64,000 bases of DNA, taken from assembly GCA_021798575.1 (NCBI GenBank), contig JAJZGI010000005.1, positions 1 to 64,000 of the forward strand, in the 5' to 3' direction. The notes under the pieces were generated by a model that saw only the letters and a list, made by a program, of their open reading frames with translations, searched no databases and was not told the DNA's origin. The DNA comes from Pseudomonadota bacterium (GTDB taxonomy: Bacteria; Pseudomonadota; Alphaproteobacteria; Acetobacterales; Acetobacteraceae). A program made the position numbers and the translations under genes. The first letter of the stretch is position 1. Each line of letters begins with the position of its first letter. This document shows, one piece after another, positions 36,824 to 45,365 of the stretch.

Positions 36824-37972
36824 CTATTTTGCCTCCAATGTTCGCCTGGAAATAATCAGCCGCATGATCTCGTTCGTGCCCTCCAGGATCTGGTGCACAC
36901 GCAAATCCCGGACAATTTTCTCAATCCCATAATCCGCCAGATACCCATAGCCGCCGTGCATCTGCAGCGCCTCATTGGCGATGTTAAAACCCGCATCGGT
37001 GGCAAAACGTTTCGCCATCGCGCAATGCAGGGTCGCCTGCGCATCCCCCGCATCCAGCGCCATCGCGGCGCGCCACAGCAGCAGCCGCGCTGCCTCCAGC
37101 TCGGTCGCCATATCCGCCACACGGAACTGCAACGCCTGAAAACCGCCGAGGGGTTTGCCAAAAGCCTTGCGCTCGCCGAGGTATTTCACGGTTTTATCCA
37201 GCGCCGCCTGCGCCCCGCCGAGCGAGGCGGCACCGATATTCACCCGCCCACCATCCAGCCCACCCATGGCGATCTTGAAGCCGATCCCCTCAGGCCCAAG
37301 CCGGTTGGCAACGGGCACGCGCGCATCCTCGAATATCACCTGCGCGGTCGGCTGCGCGTTCCAGCCCATTTTATATTCATTCGGGCCGAAGGATACACCT
37401 GGCATCCCCCGCTCGACCACCAGCGTGGAGATGCCGCGCGCACCCGCCTCGCCGGTGCGCACCATCACCACATAAACATCCGCCACCCCGGCGCCGGAGA
37501 TGAATTGTTTGGTGCCGTTCACGACATAATGCTCGCCTTCCAGCACCGCGCGGGTCTTCAACGCCGCTGCGTCGGAGCCCGCCGCGGGCTCCGTCAGGCA
37601 GTAGCTGGAGAGCTGCGCCATGCTGCACAGGCCGGGCAGATATTTCGCCCGCTGCGCAGCGTCGCCATAACGGTCGATCATCCCCGCGCACATGTTATGG
37701 ATCGAGATATAGGCCGCGATACTGGGGCAGCCGGTCGCTAGCGCCTCGATGATCAGCGCCGCATCCAGCCGCGTGAGGCCGGAGCCGCCGTGCGCCTCGT
37801 CCACATAGATGCCGCCCATGCCGAGTGCTGCGGCCTCCCGTAGCACATCCAGGGGGAAATGCTTGGCCCGGTCCCATTCAACCGCGAACGGGGCGAGGCG
37901 CTCGGCGGCAAAACCACGCGCCATCTCGCGGATGGCGAGCGCCTCATCGCCGAGTGTGAAGCACAGGCTCAA
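36824..37972 (-). CDS. Acyl-CoA dehydrogenase, probable isobutyryl-CoA dehydrogenase
   Basis: The 382-residue flavoprotein shows the acyl-CoA dehydrogenase pattern: YCLTEPAAGSDA at about 117, MHGGYGYLADYGIEK at about 340, and the catalytic glutamate in LEGTNEIMR at about 366. Its place between mmsA and mmsB makes isobutyryl-CoA, the valine branch, the most probable substrate. Electrons go to ETF. It lies 7 bp from mmsA upstream and 1 bp from mmsB downstream. The enoyl-CoA hydratase and 3-hydroxyisobutyryl-CoA hydrolase of the pathway are absent here. Confidence 0.94.
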   Translation of the reverse strand: MSLCFTLGDEALAIREMARGFAAERLAPFAVEWDRAKHFPLDVLREAAALGMGGIYVDEAHGGSGLTRLDAALIIEALATGCPSIAAYISIHNMCAGMIDRYGDAAQRAKYLPGLCSMAQLSSYCLTEPAAGSDAAALKTRAVLEGEHYVVNGTKQFISGAGVADVYVVMVRTGEAGARGISTLVVERGMPGVSFGPNEYKMGWNAQPTAQVIFEDARVPVANRLGPEGIGFKIAMGGLDGGRVNIGAASLGGAQAALDKTVKYLGERKAFGKPLGGFQALQFRVADMATELEAARLLLWRAAMALDAGDAQATLHCAMAKRFATDAGFNIANEALQMHGGYGYLADYGIEKIVRDLRVHQILEGTNEIMRLIISRRTLEAK

Positions 37973-37979
37973 CGCCGCC

Positions 37980-39476
37980 TCAATCCATCGTCGGGATGAC
38001 GAACGAGGCGCCGTCTTTCACGCCGGACGGCCAGCGCGAGGTCACCGTCTTGGTCTTGGTGTAAAAGCGGATGGAATCCGGCCCGTGCTGGTTCAGGTCG
38101 CCAAAGCCCGAGCGTTTCCAGCCGCCAAAGGTATGGTAGGCGATCGGCACGGGGATCGGCACATTCACCCCCACCATGCCGACCTGCACGCGCGAGCAGA
38201 AATCACGCGCGGCATCGCCATCGCGCGTGAAAATCGCGGTGCCGTTGCCGTATTCATGCTCATTTGGCAGGCGCAGCGCGGCCTCATAATTCTCCGCCCG
38301 CACCACTGCCAGCACCGGGCCAAAAATCTCCTCCCGGTAGATCTTCATCTCCGGCGTAACATGGTCGAACAATGTCCCACCGATGAAATAGCCGTCCTCA
38401 TAGCCCTGCATCTTGAAACCCCGACCATCGACGACGAGCTTCGCACCCCCCGCCACCCCGGCGTCGATATAGGATTTCACGCGGTTCAGCGCGTCTTTGG
38501 TCACCAGCGGACCATAATCGGCCCCGGCGTCGGACGAGAGGCCGATCTTCAGCGCCTCGATCCGAGGGCTGAGTTTTTTCACCAGCGCATCGGCGGTCGC
38601 CTGGCCCACCGGCACCACGACCGAGAGCGCCATGCAGCGCTCACCGGCCGAGCCATAGGCCGCACCCATCAGCGCATCCACCGCCTGGTCCAGGTCGGCA
38701 TCGGGCATGATGATCGCGTGGTTCTTCGCGCCGCCGAAACACTGCGCGCGTTTGCCATTCTGCGCCGCCGTCGCGTAGATATAATTGGCGATGGGGGACG
38801 AGCCGACAAACCCGACCGCCGTGACGCGCGGGTCGTGCAAAATCGTGTCCACCGCCTCCTTGTCGCCATTCACCACGTTCAGGATACCAGGTGGCCCCCC
38901 GGCAGCGACAAACAATTCCGCCAGCCGCATCGGCACCGAGGGGTCGCGCTCGGAGGGTTTCAAAATAAACGCATTGCCACAGGCGATCGCCGGCGCGGCC
39001 TTCCATAGCGGGATCATGGCCGGGAAGTTGAACGGGGTGATCCCCGCGACCACGCCCATCGGCTGGCGCATGGAATACACGTCGATCCCGGTACCCGCGT
39101 CGGTGGTGTATTCGCCCTTCAACAGATGCGGAATGCCGATGGCGAACTCCAGCACCTCCACGCCGCGCTGGATATCGCCCTTGGAGTCCGGCACGGTCTT
39201 GCCATGCTCGGATGAGAGTAGTCTGGCGAGCGAGTCGATCTCGCCATTGATGAGGTCGAGGAACTTCATCAGCACGCGGGCCCGCCGCTGCGGGTTCAAC
39301 GCGGCCCAACCCGGCTGTGCCAGGGCAGCGTTGGCGATCACCGCCTCAACTTCAGCCTTGCTGGCGAGCGCCACCTGCGCCTGCACCGCGCCGGTATTGG
39401 GGTCGAACACGTCGGCGAAACGGCCGGATTTCCCCTCGACGATCTTGCCGCCGATAAAATGATTCACCACGCGCAT
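37980..39476 (-). CDS. mmsA: Methylmalonate-semialdehyde dehydrogenase (CoA-acylating)
   Basis: The 498-residue enzyme converts methylmalonate semialdehyde to propionyl-CoA with NAD and CoA. It has the MmsA-specific PMGVVAGITPFNFPAM at about 135 and the catalytic cysteine in GSAGERCMAL at about 283. I use ATG 39476 (MRVVNHFIGGK), because GGAGG sits 5 bases upstream and the length is then that of the family; the longer frame runs into the promoter. First gene of the valine operon, divergent from a LysR gene 107 bp away. Confidence 0.96.
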   Translation of the reverse strand: MRVVNHFIGGKIVEGKSGRFADVFDPNTGAVQAQVALASKAEVEAVIANAALAQPGWAALNPQRRARVLMKFLDLINGEIDSLARLLSSEHGKTVPDSKGDIQRGVEVLEFAIGIPHLLKGEYTTDAGTGIDVYSMRQPMGVVAGITPFNFPAMIPLWKAAPAIACGNAFILKPSERDPSVPMRLAELFVAAGGPPGILNVVNGDKEAVDTILHDPRVTAVGFVGSSPIANYIYATAAQNGKRAQCFGGAKNHAIIMPDADLDQAVDALMGAAYGSAGERCMALSVVVPVGQATADALVKKLSPRIEALKIGLSSDAGADYGPLVTKDALNRVKSYIDAGVAGGAKLVVDGRGFKMQGYEDGYFIGGTLFDHVTPEMKIYREEIFGPVLAVVRAENYEAALRLPNEHEYGNGTAIFTRDGDAARDFCSRVQVGMVGVNVPIPVPIAYHTFGGWKRSGFGDLNQHGPDSIRFYTKTKTVTSRWPSGVKDGASFVIPTMD

Positions 39477-39552
39477 TGCTTCCTCCAGAATAACTTGTGA
39501 GGACCCCTTATACACTTTAACATGCCCGATGAAGGGTAAAATTATCCCAACC

Positions 39553-39564
39553 ATTGTGCATAAT
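39553..39564. promoter_or_regulatory. Interrupted palindrome in the mmsA/lysR promoter
   Basis: ATT-G-TGCA-T-AAT is a broken dyad located 20 bp before the LysR start, in the position expected for a LysR autoregulatory box. The case is weak, resting on position and symmetry only. Confidence 0.3.
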
Positions 39565-39583
39565 TACATGAAAGCGCTCCCCA

Positions 39584-40486
39584 TTGGCCGGCCGTAAACG
39601 CACGCAGAACTGGGATGATCTGCGCCATTTCCTGGCCGTGGCGCGCACCGGCACGCTCACCGGCGCAGCGGAAACCCTGGGCACGGACCACACCACGGTG
39701 GCCCGGCATATCCAGCGGCTGGAGCAGCGGCTGGCCACCCGCGTGTTCTACCGCAGCAACCTCGGCTATGCGCTGACACCTGGCGGCGAGCGCCTGCGCC
39801 CCATCGCCGAGCGCATGGAGGCGGGCTTTATCGAGGCCGCAGGGCTGCTACGCGAGGACCCGGCGGTCTCGGGCATCGTGCGCATCGGCGCGCCGGATGG
39901 CTTTGGCACCGGCTTCCTGGCGCGGCGCATCCACAGGCTGGCGGCGCAGCATCCCGGGCTGGAGGTCGAGCTGCTGGCCACCGCGCGCGTCTTCAGCCTC
40001 TCCAAGCGCGAGGCGGATATCGTCATCAGCCTCACCTCGCCGGAGCACGCTCGCGTCGTCTCCCGCCGCCTCACGGACTACCGGCTGCTGCTCTACGCGG
40101 CGGAAAATTATCTCGCCGCGCATCCGCCCATCACCAGCCTGCAAGACCTCCCGGCGCATGGTTTCGTGGGCTATATCGAGGATATGCTGTTCACGCCGGA
40201 GCTGAACTACCTCAGCAGCATCGGCGCGGGCATCACCGCGCGCCTGCGCAGCACCAACCTCATCGCCCAGGCCCATGCAACGCTTGCGGGCGGCGGGCTC
40301 TGCGTGCTGCCGATGTTCATCGCGGCGGCCTACCCAGGGCTGGTGCCGGTGCTGCCCGAGAGTATCTCACTCAAACGCGCCTTCTATATGCATATCCACG
40401 AGGACAATCAGAAATCCGTGCCGGTGCGCGCCGCCGCCGCCTTCATCTCACAGGAGATCGCCCAAAGCCCGGGGTATTTCGAATAA
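39584..40486 (+). CDS. LysR-family regulator of the valine operon (TTG start)
   Basis: The 300-residue protein has the helix-turn-helix (WDDLRHFLAVARTGT, then AAETLGTDHTTVARHIQRLEQ) and a LysR effector domain. The frame has a stop at 39569 and no ATG before the helix-turn-helix, so the TTG at 39584 must be the start. Divergence from mmsA strongly suggests that it regulates the operon, perhaps sensing a valine metabolite. Its stop lies 3 bp from the convergent nrdA stop. Confidence 0.93.
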   Translation: MAGRKRTQNWDDLRHFLAVARTGTLTGAAETLGTDHTTVARHIQRLEQRLATRVFYRSNLGYALTPGGERLRPIAERMEAGFIEAAGLLREDPAVSGIVRIGAPDGFGTGFLARRIHRLAAQHPGLEVELLATARVFSLSKREADIVISLTSPEHARVVSRRLTDYRLLLYAAENYLAAHPPITSLQDLPAHGFVGYIEDMLFTPELNYLSSIGAGITARLRSTNLIAQAHATLAGGGLCVLPMFIAAAYPGLVPVLPESISLKRAFYMHIHEDNQKSVPVRAAAAFISQEIAQSPGYFE

Positions 40487-40489
40487 GCG

Positions 40490-42364
40490 TCACTGGCAGG
40501 CCAGGCACTCCTCATAGTTTGTGCTGCCCGGCGCCTGGATCGTGGGCAGGTTCGCTGCACTGAGGCCGGTGAACTCCTCGGGCCGCACGGCCTTCTCCGA
40601 TACATTATCCGCCCGGGCGATGGAGAGCGAGCGGCAATAATAGAGCGACTTCACGCCCTTTTTCCACGCCTGATAATGATACTGGTGCAGATCGCGTTTG
40701 TTCACATTCGCGGGCACGAAGATATTGATCGACTGGCTCTGGCAGATGAACGGCGTGCGGTCCGCCGCGTGCTCGATGATCCAGCGCTGGTCCAGCTCAA
40801 AAGCGGTTTTATACACATCCTTTTCGTGCTGGGTGAGGAAATCCAGATGCTGCACGCTGCCCTTGGTGAGCGTGATGGACGACCAGGTCTCATCATCGTC
40901 GCGGCCATATTTCGCCAGCAGCTTCTGCAGTGGCCGGTTGCGCACGGTAAAGCTGCCGGAGAGCGTCTTCTGCAAAAACACATTGGCGGCGATCGGTTCG
41001 ATCCCCGGTGACGTATTGCCGGTGATGATCGAGATGGAGGCGGTCGGCGCGATGGCGATCTTGTGCGAGAAACGCTCATCGATGCCATAATCCGCCGCAT
41101 CCGGGCAGGCGCCTCGCTCCGCCGCCAGTTTTCTGGACGCCGCATCCGCCCCGGCACGCACATGTTTGAACATTTTCACGTTCCACACCTTCGCCATCAC
41201 GCTCTCCCACGGGATATTCTGATCCTGCAGGAAGGAGTGGAAACCCATGACGCCGAGCCCGACCGAGCGCTCGCGCATCGCCGCATATTTCGCCTTTTCC
41301 ATCGAGGCCGGCGCCTTGTCGATGAAATCCTGCAACACATTATCCAGAAACCGCATTACATCCTCGATGAACCGCTCATCCTTGTGCCACTCGAACCAGG
41401 TCTCGAGGTTGAGCGAGGACAGGCAGCACACCGCGGTGCGCTGCTTGCCATGCTGGTCCAGCCCGGTCGGCAGCATGATCTCGGCGCACAGGTTGGAGGT
41501 CTTCACCTCCAGCCCGGCCAGCTTGTGTTGCTCGGGCCGCGCATTATTCACATGATCGGAGAATATGAGATACGGCTCGCCGGTCTCGATCCGCGCGGTG
41601 AGGATCCGCACCCAGAGCGCGCGGGCCGAGACGCTGCGTACGGGTGAGCGGTCCTTGGGCGAGTTCAGCATCCATTCGGTGTCATTCTCCACCGCGCGCA
41701 TGAAGGCGTCGGGGATCAGGATTCCATGGTGCAGATTAAGCGCCTTGCGGTTCGGGTCGCCGCCGGTCGGGCGTCGGATTTCGATGAATTCCTCAATCTC
41801 CGGGTGCCACACCGGCAAATACACCGCCGCCGAGCCGCGCCGCAGCGAGCCCTGGCTGATCGCGAGCGTCAGGCTGTCCATCACGCGGATGAAGGGTACG
41901 ACGCCGGAGGTCTTGCCGTTCTTGCCGACCTTCTCGCCGATCGAGCGCAGATTGCCCCAATAGGAGCCGATACCCCCACCCTTGGAGGCGAGCCAGACAT
42001 TCTCGTTCCACAGCCCGACGATACCCTCCAGCGTGTCATCCGCCTCGTTCAGAAAGCAGGAGATCGGCAGCCCCCGGTCGGTGCCGCCGTTGGAGAGCAC
42101 GGGGGTCGCGGGCATGAACCACATCTTGCTGATATAGTCATAGAGCCGCTGCGCATGGGCGGCGTTGTCGCCATAGTAGGAGGCCACGCGGGCAAACAGA
42201 TCCTGGTAGGTCTCACCGGGCAGCAGGTAGCGGTCGTCCAGCGTCGCCCGGCCGAAATCAGTCAGCAGCGCGTCGCGCGCGGGGTCGATATGCACCTGGT
42301 GGCGGCCGCGCATCTGGATGCCATCATCGAGCAGAACCGCTTCGGGTTTCGTCATCATATTCAT
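40490..42364 (-). CDS. nrdA: Ribonucleoside-diphosphate reductase, alpha subunit (class I)
   Basis: The 624-residue subunit makes deoxyribonucleotides. Visible motifs are PATPVLSNGG at about 80, CFLNEADDTLEGI with the active cysteine, NLCAEIMLP at about 295, the radical-transfer tyrosines near SLYYCRS, and the C-terminal redox pair CLACQ. The protein begins almost directly with the catalytic domain and lacks the N-terminal ATP cone, so overall-activity control by dATP must work differently or sit on the partner. No nrdB lies in the window. I start at ATG 42364 (MNMMTKPEAV); the upstream frame is promoter. Confidence 0.95.
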   Translation of the reverse strand: MNMMTKPEAVLLDDGIQMRGRHQVHIDPARDALLTDFGRATLDDRYLLPGETYQDLFARVASYYGDNAAHAQRLYDYISKMWFMPATPVLSNGGTDRGLPISCFLNEADDTLEGIVGLWNENVWLASKGGGIGSYWGNLRSIGEKVGKNGKTSGVVPFIRVMDSLTLAISQGSLRRGSAAVYLPVWHPEIEEFIEIRRPTGGDPNRKALNLHHGILIPDAFMRAVENDTEWMLNSPKDRSPVRSVSARALWVRILTARIETGEPYLIFSDHVNNARPEQHKLAGLEVKTSNLCAEIMLPTGLDQHGKQRTAVCCLSSLNLETWFEWHKDERFIEDVMRFLDNVLQDFIDKAPASMEKAKYAAMRERSVGLGVMGFHSFLQDQNIPWESVMAKVWNVKMFKHVRAGADAASRKLAAERGACPDAADYGIDERFSHKIAIAPTASISIITGNTSPGIEPIAANVFLQKTLSGSFTVRNRPLQKLLAKYGRDDDETWSSITLTKGSVQHLDFLTQHEKDVYKTAFELDQRWIIEHAADRTPFICQSQSINIFVPANVNKRDLHQYHYQAWKKGVKSLYYCRSLSIARADNVSEKAVRPEEFTGLSAANLPTIQAPGSTNYEECLACQ

Positions 42365-42414
42365 ATCGCGAGACCTTTTATTCTTCCCCGTGGAACCTAC
42401 CACCGTGAAACACC

Positions 42415-42461
42415 ACACTACATCTTGCTCAAAATTTCGCAAATAAAACTAGCACTAGCTC
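42415..42461 (-). promoter_or_regulatory. Candidate tandem NrdR boxes upstream of nrdA
   Basis: Two related 16-mers, ACACTACATCTTGCTC (42415-42430) and AAACTAGCACTAGCTC (42446-42461), lie with centres 31 bp apart, the spacing known for paired NrdR boxes. Read in the nrdA direction, the first matches the published NrdR consensus at about 11 of 16 positions and the second at about 8. No nrdR gene is in the window. Confidence 0.4.
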
Positions 42462-42616
42462 CAACCTTTTTTCCCCGCCCCGGATTCGCGCCCGATTCAG
42501 CCTCACGCCGCCATCACCCATAAAAACCACGTTCTGCCTATGTTCTTCTCACCGCAGCCTATGTAGGCACTCGAATCGGATGGTGCATCGGCTTTGAGCG
42601 CGCTATCTGCCACGCC

Positions 42617-43987
42617 ATGGAAGCAACCCCACGCGCCTACACCCATCAGGAGGTTCTGCCGGTCGTCCGCGGCGTGGCGCTGTGCATCCTGCTGGCAGCG
42701 CTGGACCAAACAATCATCGTCCCCGCGGTGCCGCGGATGGCGCGGGATCTGGGCGGCGGCCACCATATCGCCTGGATCATCTCGGCCTATCTGCTCACCG
42801 GCACGGCGGCCACGCCGATCTTCGGCAAGCTGTCAGACCTCTACGGCCGCCGTCGGCTCCTGCAACCGGCGCTCATCGTCTTCGCCCTGGCCTCGCTCGG
42901 CTGCGCGGCGGCCACCGGCTTCTGGCAGATCGTGCTGTTCCGGGCGCTGCAAGGCATCGGCGGGGCAGGGCTCACCACCATCGCGCAGACCGCCATCGCC
43001 GATGTCGCCCCGCCGCGCGAGCGCGGGCGCTACCAGGTCTACATGAGCGGCATGTGGGGTATCGCCAGCATCGCCGGGCCGCTGCTCGGCGGCACTTTGA
43101 CCGACTCCCTCTCCTGGCGCGCCATCTTCTGGATCAACCTGCCGCTCTGCGCCGCCGCCTGGGTGATGAGCAACCGCGCCCTGCGCGCGCTTCCGGCGCA
43201 TGGCGGTAGCGGGCAGAAAATCGACTATCTCGGCGCCGCACTGCTGGTCTCCGCCATCACCGCCTGGCTCGTGCTCGCGGCCTCCGGCGGGCAGGATTTC
43301 GCCTGGGCGTCCAACACCACCCTGTTCCTGGTGCTGGCAGGCCTCGCCCTCACCGCGCTCACCGGCTGGGTGGAGCACCGCGCCGCCTCGCCGATGCTCC
43401 CCACCCGCCTGTTCACCAACCCCACGCTGCTGGGCGGCCTGCTGCTGGCGGCGGCGAACGCGCTTTCCACCTTCGGCGCCTCGCTGCTGCTGCCGCTGTA
43501 TTTCCAGTATATCCGGCACACCAGCGCGGCACTCTCCGGCCTGCTCACCACACCGTTCCTGCTGGGGTTCGTCGTCATGTCCTACGCCGGTGGCCACATC
43601 TCGCGTCGGCTGGGCCGCACCCGGCCCAGTATGCTGGCGGCGCTGGCTTTGTGCGTGGTCGGGCTCGGCCTGCTGGCCAGCATGGGTGCCGCCACCCCGC
43701 TCGGCCTGTGCGTATCCTACGGCGTCGTGTTGGGCGGCGGCATTGGCCTCGTGCAGCCCAACATCACGGTGGCGATCCAGAACGCCGCCCAGCGCCCGGA
43801 TGTCGGCATCGCGACCGGCTGCATGCTGCTGTTCCGCGCCATCGGCGGTGCCTTTGGCGCCACGCTGGCGGCGGTCATGCTGCTCGCGCACGGCTTCGGC
43901 GGCGCATTCGGCGCCTGTGCCGGTGTGGCCGCGCTGTCGCTGGCCGTGGCGGTGCTGATGCCGGATTCTGTGCTGCGCCGGGTGTGA
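42617..43987 (+). CDS. MFS transporter of the DHA2 drug-efflux type
   Basis: The 456-residue membrane protein begins with a short cytoplasmic leader. It then shows the DHA2 first helix motif LAALDQTIIVPAVPRMARDLG and the MFS loop signature GKLSDLYGRRRLL at about 76. Hydrophobic segments number about 14, as in EmrB-like exporters driven by protons. The substrate cannot be read. No membrane-fusion protein gene is adjacent. Its stop codon directly abuts the stop of the convergent DUF445 gene. Confidence 0.92.
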   Translation: MEATPRAYTHQEVLPVVRGVALCILLAALDQTIIVPAVPRMARDLGGGHHIAWIISAYLLTGTAATPIFGKLSDLYGRRRLLQPALIVFALASLGCAAATGFWQIVLFRALQGIGGAGLTTIAQTAIADVAPPRERGRYQVYMSGMWGIASIAGPLLGGTLTDSLSWRAIFWINLPLCAAAWVMSNRALRALPAHGGSGQKIDYLGAALLVSAITAWLVLAASGGQDFAWASNTTLFLVLAGLALTALTGWVEHRAASPMLPTRLFTNPTLLGGLLLAAANALSTFGASLLLPLYFQYIRHTSAALSGLLTTPFLLGFVVMSYAGGHISRRLGRTRPSMLAALALCVVGLGLLASMGAATPLGLCVSYGVVLGGGIGLVQPNITVAIQNAAQRPDVGIATGCMLLFRAIGGAFGATLAAVMLLAHGFGGAFGACAGVAALSLAVAVLMPDSVLRRV

Positions 43988-45253
43988 CTACCCGCCGTGT
44001 AACCCCAGCCCGGTCACCACCAGGCTGATCACCGCGCCCAGTAAAAACCCCACGATCGTGCCGTTCACGCGGATATATTGCAGGTCCTTCCCCACCCGCA
44101 GCTCCAGCCGGTCGGTGATCGTCGCCGTGTCCCACTGCCCCACCACCCGGCCGATGAACTTTGCCCCCTGCGCCTGCGCCTGTGGCAGCAGATTAAGCAC
44201 CAGCGTCTCCACCGCCTTGTTCACCCGTGCCTGCGCCAGCGCATCCTGCCCCAGCACCTCGCCCAGGTTGGCCAGCGCCGCCTCGATCACCGCAACCGTG
44301 CGCCCATGCGGCAGTTGCGCATCGCGCTCCAGCGCGCGGCGCAGCCTCGCCCATACATCCCAGGCCCAGGCCTTCACCGTGTCATGCGCCAGCACGCCCT
44401 GCATGGCCCGCCCAAGCTCGGCGGCGCGCGCCGGGTCGCTCTCCAGCCGGCCGATCTCATGGCGCACCCAATCATCGAACGCATCGCGCAGCTCGGAACT
44501 ATCCGGGCCGATCCGGTCCAGTTCGGCATTCACGGCGGTCAGCACCCGTTTGGCGACGGTGGCGCCGATCGCCCAGCCGACGAGCCGCCCGCCCTGCTCG
44601 CGCACACGCTCTTTAATCGCCGCCTGCAATACCTCTTCCCGCGCGTGCAGAGTCTCCCGCAACTGGCTTAAAATAAAGGATAACACCTCCTGATGGCGGC
44701 CACCCTCGACCAGCCCGCCGAGTGCGCGCGCTACCACCACGCCCGCCGCCTTGCCGCCGATGAGCCGTGGCAGCAGCCGCGCCAGCAACCGGCGCGCCCG
44801 CCCATCCTCGATGCTCGCCAGCAGCTTCGGCAGCATCCCCGCCAGCGCCTCGGCGGCGGGTGCCGTGGCCGCCGGGTCGCTCAAAAACCGGGCGAGAATC
44901 GCCGGAGAGTCCAGATTCACCAGCAATTTGCGGATATCGGCCTCGGTGAACACATGGTTCGCCACAAACCGTCCGAGCGCCAGGCCGAGCCGCTCCTTCT
45001 GCGCGGGCAGAATCGCGGTATGCGGGATCGGCAGCCCCAGCGGATGGCGGAACAGCGCCGTCACCGCGAACCAGTCCGCCACCCCGCCGATCAACCCGGC
45101 CCGTGCTGCGTCCCGCAGCAGGCCGCTCCACGGCCCATAGGGCAGCGCGTAGCCCAGCGCGGTCAGCGCCGCCATCAGCCCCAGCAGCGAGGATGCAAAC
45201 AGCCGGTGGCGCCGCAATGAGCGCCGCAGCCCGGCATCGGGGTCAATCGTCAT
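43988..45253 (-). CDS. DUF445 family inner-membrane protein (YjiN-like)
   Basis: The 421-residue protein has a hydrophobic N-terminal region (LFASSLLGLMAALTALGYALP), the family block GLIGGVADWFAVTALFRHPLGLPIPHTAI at about 54, a long helical middle, and a C-terminal span (GTIVGFLLGAVISLVVTG). The function of the family is unknown. The arrangement suggests a membrane-anchored coiled protein exposed on one side. It is monocistronic here. Confidence 0.9.
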   Translation of the reverse strand: MTIDPDAGLRRSLRRHRLFASSLLGLMAALTALGYALPYGPWSGLLRDAARAGLIGGVADWFAVTALFRHPLGLPIPHTAILPAQKERLGLALGRFVANHVFTEADIRKLLVNLDSPAILARFLSDPAATAPAAEALAGMLPKLLASIEDGRARRLLARLLPRLIGGKAAGVVVARALGGLVEGGRHQEVLSFILSQLRETLHAREEVLQAAIKERVREQGGRLVGWAIGATVAKRVLTAVNAELDRIGPDSSELRDAFDDWVRHEIGRLESDPARAAELGRAMQGVLAHDTVKAWAWDVWARLRRALERDAQLPHGRTVAVIEAALANLGEVLGQDALAQARVNKAVETLVLNLLPQAQAQGAKFIGRVVGQWDTATITDRLELRVGKDLQYIRVNGTIVGFLLGAVISLVVTGLGLHGG

Positions 45254-45365
45254 CTGGTCAACCTACAAGCCAGCGCCGCCGCCACGCAATGCGCGAAAAC
45301 TTTCTATTGCGTTGCAAAATACTTTGGTGCGTGGTGTGTGGCAGGAGCAGAATCAGGGAGTCCGC

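Noticed and set aside
45284-45312. Inverted repeat ACGCAAT ... ATTGCGT between the DUF445 and transglutaminase genes
   Set aside because: Seven-base arms with a 15-base spacer and nothing supporting function; plausible by chance.
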